Of a DNA stretch of 6,274 bases, positions 1 through 5,274 are shown in pieces; the stretch's first letter is position 1; each line of letters opens with the position of its first letter. A model generated the notes under the pieces. It was given only the letters and a program-made list of their open reading frames with translations, made no database searches and was not told the DNA's origin. A program made the translations under genes and the position numbers. The stretch covers positions 1-6,274 of the forward strand of contig JAHWJN010000081.1 in assembly GCA_019348395.1 (NCBI GenBank). The letters run 5' to 3'. This DNA is from Chloroflexota bacterium. GTDB lineage: Bacteria; Chloroflexota; Limnocylindria; QHBO01.

Positions 1-115
1 CGACGATCTGCGCGTCGGGGCAGATGCCGAGCATCACGCCGCGGCAGGTGGCCGCGGCGCCGTCGAGGCCGAAGTCGGTGAGGAACCCGATGACCGGGTG
101 TGCGGATCGATCCAT
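1..115 (-). CDS. SAM hydroxide adenosyltransferase (DUF62 / SAM hydrolase family), N-terminal fragment
   Basis: Only the first 38 codons are in the window; the gene continues past the left edge. Seen: the start is ATG (115-113) and the protein begins MDRSAHPVIGFLTDFGLDG, followed by CRGVMLGICPDAQIV. Family knowledge: the LTDFGL motif near the N-terminus, then a [VC]xGV(I/M) helix and a PDAxIVD strand, mark the SAM-dependent halogenase/hydroxide adenosyltransferase fold (DUF62). Its common bacterial members hydrolyse S-adenosylmethionine to adenosine and methionine, using an aspartate of this first motif to bind the ribose. The CRGVM...ICPDA wording resembles the ordinary hydrolase branch rather than the rare chlorinase or fluorinase enzymes, but the halide-pocket residues are outside the window. 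It lies 16 bp after the nuclease gene on the same strand, with AGGA seven bases before the ATG, so it is probably the third gene of the operon. The family call is fairly safe; the exact reaction is inferred. Confidence 0.82.
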   Translation of the reverse strand, partial: MDRSAHPVIGFLTDFGLDGAAATCRGVMLGICPDAQIV

Positions 116-131
116 CGACCGATCCTACGCG
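116..131 (-). promoter_or_regulatory. Ribosome binding site, or -10 element, of the SAM hydroxide adenosyltransferase gene
   Basis: The 16-bp gap between the nuclease stop and the next ATG reads, on the minus strand, CGCGTAGGATCGGTCG. AGGA lies seven bases before the ATG, which fits a ribosome binding site. The same bases form TAGGAT (127-122), a match to the actinobacterial-type -10 element TAnnnT, ending six bases before the A of the ATG. A leaderless internal promoter is therefore also possible. No good -35 element is seen upstream, so the ribosome-site reading is preferred. Confidence 0.35.
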
Positions 132-1631
132 TCAGTCGAGCGAGACGCGCTCCCGATGCTTCGGGATGTGCGGCTCCATGCCGAGGTCGTCCCGGATCCG
201 CGTGGCGAACGCCTCCGCCGCATCCGGATCGCCATGGACGATGAATACGCGCTTGGGCCGCCCGTTCGGCCGGCTGCCGGTCCCTCCGAAGTGCCTGAGC
301 CACGCTTCCAGCTCGTGCTGGTCGGCGTGCGCGGAGAAGCCGGAGATCGACCGCACTCGGCAGCGGATCGGGAACTCCTGGCCGTCGATGCGGGCGGTCT
401 TCCCGCCGTTCTGCAAGTGCCGCCCGAGCGTCCCCTCCGCTTGGTAGCCGATGAACAGGATGGTGCACTTCGGATCGGGCAGGAAGTCCTTGAGGTGGTG
501 CATGATCCGACCACCGGTCAGCATGCCCGACGCGGCGACGACCATGATCGGGCGCGTCGCCGTGCGGATCGCCTTCGACTGCTCGACCGAGTCGGTGAAC
601 TCCTGCCCCGGATACTCGAGCGGCGACTCATCCGACGCGATCAGCTCCTTCGTCTCCGCGTCGTAGATCTCGGGGTGATCGTGGTAGACGTCGGTGGCGC
701 GCGATGCCATCGGCGAGTCGAGGAAGAGCGGCAGTCGAGGAATGCGCTCCTCGCGGACGAGGTGGTCGAGGACCCAGATCACCTCCTGCGTGCGGCCGAT
801 GGCGAAGGCCGGAACGAGCAGGACTCCCTCGTCGTCACTGACTTCGCGGATCGCGCTCACCAGCTCGTCGATGGCGGCGTCGTGGTCGGCGTGCTCGCGG
901 TTGCCGTAGGTCGACTCCACCACCACCGCGTCGGCATGGCTGATCGGGGTGGGGTCGCGCAGGATGGGCGAGTCGTCTCGCCCGAGGTCACCCGAGAAGA
1001 CGATCGTCCGCTGCTGGTCGCCGTCGCGGACCCGCAGTTCGACGATGGCCGAGCCGAGGATGTGTCCGGCGTCGTGGAGCACGGCGGTGATGCCATCCGC
1101 CACCTCGACTTCGTCGCCGTAGTCGCAACCACGAGCCTGCTGCATGGTCTGGTCGACGTCCTTCTCGTCGTAGAGCGGTCGCCGTGTCTCGGTGCGGCCC
1201 TCCGGCTCGGCCGTTCGCAGTCGCTCGGGCAGCGACTCGTCATCGGTCTCCTCGGCCACCGCCTCGGACTCAGCCTCGCCGGCGTGATGACGGTTCCAGC
1301 GTTCGGCGAACTCGACCTGGAGCTTGGCCGAGTCGCGCAGCACGATCTCGGCGAGGTCGACCGTGGCCCGGGTTGCATGGATCGGGCCGCGGAATCCCGC
1401 CTTGACGAGCGCCGGCGTGCGGCCGCAGTGGTCGAGATGCGCGTGGGTCAGGATCAGCGCGTCGAGCTGATCGGGCTCGTGGGCGAACGGCAGATGGTTG
1501 CGCTCCACCTCCTCGGGGGAGCCCTGGAACATGCCGCAGTCGACGAGCACCTTCGCGCGGTCGGTAGAGACGAGGAACTGCGAACCGGTCACGCAACCGG
1601 CCGCGCCGAGGAACTGGATCGTGACGCTCAC
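132..1631 (-). CDS. Beta-CASP metallo-beta-lactamase-fold ribonuclease (CPSF/TTHA0252-like)
   Basis: A 499-residue protein of the beta-CASP metallohydrolase superfamily, of the short bacterial CPSF-73-like type without KH domains. Family members are zinc-dependent ribonucleases of the cytoplasm. Seen: a lactamase-fold start (TIQFLGAAGCVTGS, 4-17), the metal motif HAHLDH (63-68), further metal ligands at H190 (DAGHILGSA) and D215 (FSGDLGR), E239 in VVVESTYGNREH, a beta-CASP domain (about 245-400) with SGMLTGG (368-374), then FSAHAD (H435) and VFIVHGDP (H466), which correspond to beta-CASP motifs B and C. All catalytic positions look intact. The GTG start at 1631 was chosen because AGGAGG lies six bases before it and the conserved fold begins at once; an upstream start at 1769 would add 46 arginine-rich residues antisense to nothing conserved. 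The start overlaps the preceding gene's stop (GTGA). One oddity is an acidic insert at 117-150. RNA is the likely substrate, but DNA cannot be excluded. Confidence 0.93.
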   Translation of the reverse strand: MSVTIQFLGAAGCVTGSQFLVSTDRAKVLVDCGMFQGSPEEVERNHLPFAHEPDQLDALILTHAHLDHCGRTPALVKAGFRGPIHATRATVDLAEIVLRDSAKLQVEFAERWNRHHAGEAESEAVAEETDDESLPERLRTAEPEGRTETRRPLYDEKDVDQTMQQARGCDYGDEVEVADGITAVLHDAGHILGSAIVELRVRDGDQQRTIVFSGDLGRDDSPILRDPTPISHADAVVVESTYGNREHADHDAAIDELVSAIREVSDDEGVLLVPAFAIGRTQEVIWVLDHLVREERIPRLPLFLDSPMASRATDVYHDHPEIYDAETKELIASDESPLEYPGQEFTDSVEQSKAIRTATRPIMVVAASGMLTGGRIMHHLKDFLPDPKCTILFIGYQAEGTLGRHLQNGGKTARIDGQEFPIRCRVRSISGFSAHADQHELEAWLRHFGGTGSRPNGRPKRVFIVHGDPDAAEAFATRIRDDLGMEPHIPKHRERVSLD

Positions 1632-2422
1632 CGGGAGCCTCCTGCAGCGGGGACGAATTGGAGGTCGACGATCGCGCCGTCCCGCACGCGACCGAGGAAG
1701 TGGCCGGCAGGTGCCGGCACCGGCACCTGCGCAGGATCGATTCCAGCGACGCTCGCCCACGTGGCACATCCGCCCCCGAGCCCGTCACACAGGCGCACGC
1801 CGTCGCCATCGGCCACGAGCGTTCCCTCCAGCCAGACCCACCCCGGGGGCTCTTCGTCGGCGGCCACGGAGGGATCGAAGACCTCCCCCTCGGATGGCCG
1901 GTGCGAGACCCACGTGTCGGCGGGACAGTCCGGCGCGACCCGCTCGCCGCTCGTCACCCCGGCGCTGTGCCCCTCCGAGCCCACCACGATGGTCGCGTCC
2001 TCCGAGCTGGATCGGACCCTGTACCGGACCAGGCCGTCCGTTCCCTGGCCGCTCCTCAGGGCGCCATCCCACTCCCAGGTGGTGCCGTCGAGCGGGTCCA
2101 CGAAGATGCCCGCCGGATCGAGGTCGCACCAGGTGACCAGTCGCCCCGGCACCCCGGCCGCGACCGGCGCTCGCGCGTCGACGACCGCGACGTCACTCCG
2201 CGTCGCCACCACGAACGCCGGCCGTCCATCGTCGAGGAGGACAGCGGCGGTCGCGGGAGCCGGGCCGGGAATCTCGAAGGTGCCGAGATCCCCACCGAGC
2301 GGGGCGGCGAGGTTGCCCGCGATGAAGGCGTAGCCGATCGCCATGAGCACCGCCGCGCCGGCGCCGAGCCCGATGAGCAGACGCTGCCCGAGATCACGCA
2401 TCCGTGGCGATGATGCCATCAT
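1628..2422 (-). CDS. Membrane-anchored extracytoplasmic protein with a Rieske-like, ligand-less beta domain
   Basis: 264 residues from the ATG at 2422 (other possible starts at 2419 and 2401 give 263 and 257). Seen: a short basic N-terminus, one hydrophobic segment at about 15-36 (LLIGLGAGAAVLMAIGY and on), then a soluble part with no further membrane helix, so it is probably anchored with its body outside the cytoplasm. The part at about 57-149 has a Rieske-like pattern: GRLVTWC, then F-VDPLDGTTWEWDG, then RYRVR. The Cys-x-His pairs that hold a 2Fe-2S cluster are absent. The part at about 193-257 starts WVWLEGTLVADGDGVRLCD and has C212 and C219, which could pair, and ends in beta-like sequence; it resembles a small domain seen in actinobacterial exported proteins. 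Both domain readings are from memory of patterns. It is the first gene of the operon and its TGA overlaps the nuclease GTG by four bases. GGGAAGG (2439-2433) ten bases before 2422 slightly favours that start. Function is unknown. Confidence 0.75.
   Translation of the reverse strand: MMASSPRMRDLGQRLLIGLGAGAAVLMAIGYAFIAGNLAAPLGGDLGTFEIPGPAPATAAVLLDDGRPAFVVATRSDVAVVDARAPVAAGVPGRLVTWCDLDPAGIFVDPLDGTTWEWDGALRSGQGTDGLVRYRVRSSSEDATIVVGSEGHSAGVTSGERVAPDCPADTWVSHRPSEGEVFDPSVAADEEPPGWVWLEGTLVADGDGVRLCDGLGGGCATWASVAGIDPAQVPVPAPAGHFLGRVRDGAIVDLQFVPAAGGSR
1638..1643 (-). promoter_or_regulatory. Shine-Dalgarno sequence of the beta-CASP nuclease gene
   Basis: The minus strand carries a full AGGAGG six bases before the GTG codon at 1631-1629. 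It is the strongest ribosome site in the window and decides this start over the more distant in-frame ATG at 1769. It lies inside the last codons of the membrane-protein gene, so the nuclease can be translated both by coupling and by direct initiation. Confidence 0.85.
1707..1730 (-). repeat. Perfect 10-bp inverted repeat with 4-nt loop near the end of the membrane-protein gene
   Basis: The arms GCAGGTGCCG (1707-1716) and CGGCACCTGC (1721-1730) are exact reverse complements around a 4-base loop (1717-1720). It lies in codons for a V/P/A-rich tract of the membrane protein, about 75 bases before the nuclease start. An RNA stem of this strength could affect operon read-through or RNA processing. 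There is no U tract, so it is not a standard terminator. It may be only a by-product of Pro/Ala/Val codons. Confidence 0.5.
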
Positions 2423-2426
2423 CGCC
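2406..2426. promoter_or_regulatory. Perfect 10-1-10 palindrome over the divergent starts (operator or hairpin candidate)
   Basis: GGCGATGATG (2406-2415) and CATCATCGCC (2417-2426) are exact reverse complements around a single C (2416). The palindrome ends two bases before the ligase ATG (2429) and covers the ATG codons at 2422 and 2419 of the opposite gene; if that gene starts at 2401, the palindrome lies four bases upstream of it. A site this long and perfect between two head-to-head starts could be an operator for a dimeric repressor acting on both genes. Transcribed, it could fold and hide the start codons. No promoter elements are recognisable here, so promoters would lie inside the opposite coding regions. 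Confidence 0.55.
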
Positions 2427-2428
2427 CG

Positions 2429-3535
2429 ATGGCCTTCCCGATCGAGCCTCCGATCGAGCCGATGCTCGCCAAGCCGACGCCGGACATCCCGACCGACGAC
2501 GGCTGGATCTACGAGCCGAAGTGGGACGGCTTTCGCGCGCTCGTCTTCCGCGACGGCACCGAGGTGTACGTCCAGTCCCGGGACCGCAAGCCGCTGAACC
2601 GCTATTTCCCGGAGATCCTCGACCCGCTGAGGGCCGTGTGTGGGGCCGATGCCCGCTTCGTGCTCGACGGCGAGGTCGTCATCGCCGATCCCGATGGCGG
2701 GCTCGACTTCGACGCCCTGCTGCTGCGGATTCACCCCGCCGAGAGCCGGGTGCGGATGCTCGCCGAAGGGTCGCCGGCCTCGTTCGTCGCGTTCGACTGC
2801 CTGGCCGATGGCGATGACGACCTCCGCGAGTCGCCCTTCGCCGAGCGGCGTGAGCGGTTGCAGCGCCTCCTGGACGATCCTCCGACATCGGTCCATCTCA
2901 CGCCGTCCACCACCGATCCCGCGACGGCTCGCCACTGGTTCGACGCCTTCGAGGGGGCCGGCCTCGACGGGGTCATGGGCAAGCGGGCGAGCGACCCGTA
3001 TGCGCCCGGGAAGCGCACCATGGCCAAGATCAAGCACGCTCGCACCGCCGACTGCGTGGTGGCCGGCTTCCGCTGGCACAAGAACGGCCCCGGTACGCTG
3101 GTCGGGTCGCTCCTGCTGGGTCTGTGGAACGCCGAGGGTCGACTGCAGCACGTGGGCGTCACCTCCTCGTTCACGATGGCGAAGCGCGCCGAGCTCGTCG
3201 AGTTCCTGGAGCCGTACCGCCGGGGCGGCCTCGACGACCACCCGTGGCGCGACTGGGCCCTGGCGGAGGCGGCGGCCGCCGGAGAGGGCCGTCGTCTGCC
3301 GGGCGCCACCTCGCGGTGGAACCGGGGCAAGGACCTGAGCTGGGAGCCGGTTCGCCCCGAGCTCGTCTGCGAGGTCGGCTTCGACCATCTGCAGGGGGAC
3401 CGGTTTCGGCATGCGGCCACGTTTCGCCGCTGGCGGCCGGATCGGGCTCCGGCCGACTGTCGCTACGACCAGCTGGCGGAGACACCTCCCGCGCTGCTCG
3501 CGGACCTGTTCGCCCGGGAGACACATCGGGGCTAG
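2429..3535 (+). CDS. ligC: ATP-dependent DNA ligase, LigC type
   Basis: A 368-residue ATP-dependent DNA ligase with a nucleotidyltransferase domain (about 1-205) and an OB-fold domain (about 206-345) and no nuclease or polymerase fused to it. That size and layout match LigC of mycobacteria (about 358 residues). Seen: motif I EPKWDGFR with the adenylated lysine K31; motif Ia SRDRKPLNRYFPE (50-62); motif III LDGE (79-82); IIIa FVAFDCL (119-125); motif IV LDGVMGKR (179-186); motif V K200-I-K202; and motif VI FRRWRPDR (332-339). The N-terminus FPIEPPIEPMLAK is the usual LigC beginning, so the ATG at 2429 is well supported even though no clear ribosome site precedes it; a leaderless mRNA is possible. 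The enzyme seals nicks in DNA using ATP. Mycobacterial LigC serves backup end joining and has been linked to excision repair with Prim-PolC, a homologue of the polymerase encoded at the right of this window. Confidence 0.95.
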   Translation: MAFPIEPPIEPMLAKPTPDIPTDDGWIYEPKWDGFRALVFRDGTEVYVQSRDRKPLNRYFPEILDPLRAVCGADARFVLDGEVVIADPDGGLDFDALLLRIHPAESRVRMLAEGSPASFVAFDCLADGDDDLRESPFAERRERLQRLLDDPPTSVHLTPSTTDPATARHWFDAFEGAGLDGVMGKRASDPYAPGKRTMAKIKHARTADCVVAGFRWHKNGPGTLVGSLLLGLWNAEGRLQHVGVTSSFTMAKRAELVEFLEPYRRGGLDDHPWRDWALAEAAAAGEGRRLPGATSRWNRGKDLSWEPVRPELVCEVGFDHLQGDRFRHAATFRRWRPDRAPADCRYDQLAETPPALLADLFARETHRG

Positions 3536-3538
3536 ACT
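3509..3538 (+). promoter_or_regulatory. Possible promoter of the DUF885 gene
   Basis: TAGACT (3533-3538), which begins with the ligase stop codon TAG, fits the TAnnnT -10 element. TTCGCC (3509-3514) lies 18 bases upstream as a weak -35 element with three of six consensus matches. Transcription would start near 3545 and leave a leader of about 35 bases with a ribosome site. Weak evidence; read-through from the ligase gene is equally possible. Confidence 0.3.
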
Positions 3539-3567
3539 CGCAGCGCCTGCTGCTCCACGCCCATACC

Positions 3568-3571
3568 GGAG
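3568..3571 (+). promoter_or_regulatory. Ribosome binding site that decides the DUF885 start
   Basis: GGAG lies eight bases before the GTG at 3580 but only two bases before the in-frame GTG at 3574. The spacing favours 3580 as the start codon. Confidence 0.55.
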
Positions 3572-3579
3572 TTGTGCCC

Positions 3580-5274
3580 GTGACCGTCGCCCGTGATCCG
3601 AACGCCACCGTCAACGACCTTGCCGATCGGTTCTGGGAGGGGGTCCTGGAGCGCGACACGACGTGGGCGACGCTGCTCGGCGACGAGCGCCACAACGACC
3701 GCTGGCCGGATCTCGGGGCGGACGGACGAGCCGCCGACGAGGCGGCCCACCGATCCACGCTGGCAGAGGCGAAGGCCATACCGACCGAGGGCCTCGACCC
3801 CGAGCAGATCATCACCCGCGACCTGATGATCGTGGTGGCCGAGAACCACCTGGCCGCCCTCGAGCAGAAGCAGTACCAGCTCGCCGTCGACCACATGTCG
3901 GGGCCGCAGGTGTGGCCGGCCCAGATGGCGCAGTACCAGCCGGCCGACACCCCGGACCGCATGGAGCGGCTGCTGACCCGCTGGCGGTCATACCCCGAGA
4001 TGATCGAGCAGTACGTCGGGACGCTGGCCGAGGGCGTGGCGGATGGGCGGACGGCGGCCGCCGTGCCGGTCCGGCGCGCCATCGAGCAGATCGAGCGGCT
4101 GCTCGAGATGACGCCGGCCGACCACCCCGCCACGAGCATGGTGAACGTCGGTGACGATGGCGATCGCGGTCCGATCGCCGCCGCGGTGGAGGAGCACATC
4201 TACGCTGCCCTGCGCCGCCTGCACGCCTACCTGCGCGACGAGTACGAGCCGCATGCGCGGCAGCAGCCGGGGCTGGGCGCCACCCCGGGCGGGGAGGCGG
4301 CCTACCGGCTCGCGATCCGAATCCACACCACCATCGACCCGACCGCCGATGAGGTGCACGCATTCGGCCTGGCCGACCTGGAGTCGATCGAGGTCGAGAA
4401 GGACGAGATCGCCCGACGCTTGGGTCACGCGGACCGTCAGGCGATGCGCACCGCCCTCGCGGAGGATTCCGAGAACCACACCGACGATCCGTCCGCCATC
4501 GTCCGCCTGGCGCAGGCCCAGACCGATCGCGCCTACGCGGCGGCGCCGACCTACTTCGGTCGGTTGCCGCGCACGAACTGCGTGGTGAAGGCGGTGGAGG
4601 CCTACCGCGAGCGAGAGGCGCCGCCGGCCTTCTACATGCCGCAGTCACTCGACGGCGCGCGGCCGGGCCAGTACTACATCAACACCTACCAGCCGGCCGA
4701 TCGACAGCTCCACCGGATCGCCGCGATCACGTTCCACGAGGCGACCCCGGGACATCACTTCCAGATCGGGATCGAGATGGAGCTGGCCGGTCTGCCCGCC
4801 TTCCGTACCCTCGGCTCGCGCATGGCCGGTGCGGCCTACGCCGAGGGCTGGGGCCTGTACACCGAGCGGCTTGCCGACGAGATGGGGCTGTACGCGAACG
4901 AGCAGGAGCGCTTCGGCATGCTCGAGGCGCAGTCGTTCCGGGCGGCCCGGCTGGTCGTCGACTCGGGCCTGCACGCCATGGGCTGGTCGCGCGACCGGGC
5001 GATCGACTTCATGCGGGAGCGCGGCTCGCTGCCCCAGGTGGACGCGGAGATCGAGGTCGACCGCTACACCGTCTGGCCCGGCCAGGCGCTCTCGTACAAG
5101 CTCGGCCAGCGCGAGATCGAGCGGGCACGCGCCGCGACCTCGGAGCAGATGGGCGACCGGTTCGACCTCCGCGCCTTCCACGACGAGGTTCTCGCCCATG
5201 GATCGCTACCACTGACGACCCTCCGCCGCGAGATCGGCGGTTGGGTCGAAGCGGCCGTCACCGATCGCCGGTGA
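3580..5274 (+). CDS. DUF885 family zinc metallopeptidase-like protein
   Basis: 564 residues from GTG 3580 (GTG 3574 would add two). Seen: a largely helical protein with the zinc motif HEATPGHH at 386-393 (H386, E387, H392/H393), a likely third ligand E422 in AYAEGWGLYTERL (419-431), and the C-terminal signature DRYTVWPGQALSYKLG (494-509). These, with FYMPQSLDGARPGQYYINTY (351-370), are the hallmarks of DUF885, a family of predicted metallopeptidases whose length is usually 550-600 residues, so the protein is complete. Many DUF885 proteins are exported lipoproteins. This one shows no signal peptide, lipobox or membrane helix, so it should be cytoplasmic. The substrate is unknown for most of the family; small peptides are the usual guess. 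It begins 44 bases after ligC on the same strand and may be co-transcribed. Its last 17 bases overlap the convergent polymerase gene. Nothing in it suggests a role in DNA repair. Confidence 0.93.
   Translation: MTVARDPNATVNDLADRFWEGVLERDTTWATLLGDERHNDRWPDLGADGRAADEAAHRSTLAEAKAIPTEGLDPEQIITRDLMIVVAENHLAALEQKQYQLAVDHMSGPQVWPAQMAQYQPADTPDRMERLLTRWRSYPEMIEQYVGTLAEGVADGRTAAAVPVRRAIEQIERLLEMTPADHPATSMVNVGDDGDRGPIAAAVEEHIYAALRRLHAYLRDEYEPHARQQPGLGATPGGEAAYRLAIRIHTTIDPTADEVHAFGLADLESIEVEKDEIARRLGHADRQAMRTALAEDSENHTDDPSAIVRLAQAQTDRAYAAAPTYFGRLPRTNCVVKAVEAYREREAPPAFYMPQSLDGARPGQYYINTYQPADRQLHRIAAITFHEATPGHHFQIGIEMELAGLPAFRTLGSRMAGAAYAEGWGLYTERLADEMGLYANEQERFGMLEAQSFRAARLVVDSGLHAMGWSRDRAIDFMRERGSLPQVDAEIEVDRYTVWPGQALSYKLGQREIERARAATSEQMGDRFDLRAFHDEVLAHGSLPLTTLRREIGGWVEAAVTDRR
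5258..5274. other. Tail-to-tail overlap of DUF885 and polymerase genes, forming a 6-bp inverted repeat
   Basis: The two convergent genes share 17 bp. TCACCG (5258-5263) and CGGTGA (5269-5274) are perfect inverted repeats around ATCGC, and each end is the TGA stop of one gene. Half of each arm is forced by the paired stops. The stem is short and has no U tract on either side, so at most it is a weak bidirectional terminator. Confidence 0.5.

Noticed and set aside
1632..1769. A 46-residue N-terminal extension of the beta-CASP nuclease
   Set aside because: It is Arg/Cys-rich frame-shifted sequence of the upstream gene; the lactamase fold begins directly after GTG 1631, which has a strong ribosome site.
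24..2333. A 769-codon open frame on the plus strand
   Set aside because: It runs antisense to three genes with clear motifs (LTDFGL, HAHLDH) and its translation has no recognisable domain. Long antisense frames are expected at this GC content.
2439..2460. Direct repeat CGATCGAGCC, two copies 12 bp apart
   Set aside because: It encodes the PIEPPIEP start of the ligase, a family-typical N-terminus, so codon use explains it.
2423..3526. An N-terminal extension of the membrane-protein frame across the whole ligase gene
   Set aside because: It is antisense to the intact ligase, reads as low-complexity Arg/Gly/Ala sequence, and would bury the hydrophobic anchor in the middle of the protein.
3124..3579. 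An upstream start for the DUF885 gene inside ligC
   Set aside because: The extra 152 residues are out-of-frame translation of the ligase OB domain with no conserved sequence, and a ribosome site precedes GTG 3580.
3171..4199. A 342-codon minus-strand frame opposite ligC and the DUF885 gene
   Set aside because: It has Ser/Arg-rich shadow composition, matches no family I know, and lies opposite two well-supported genes.
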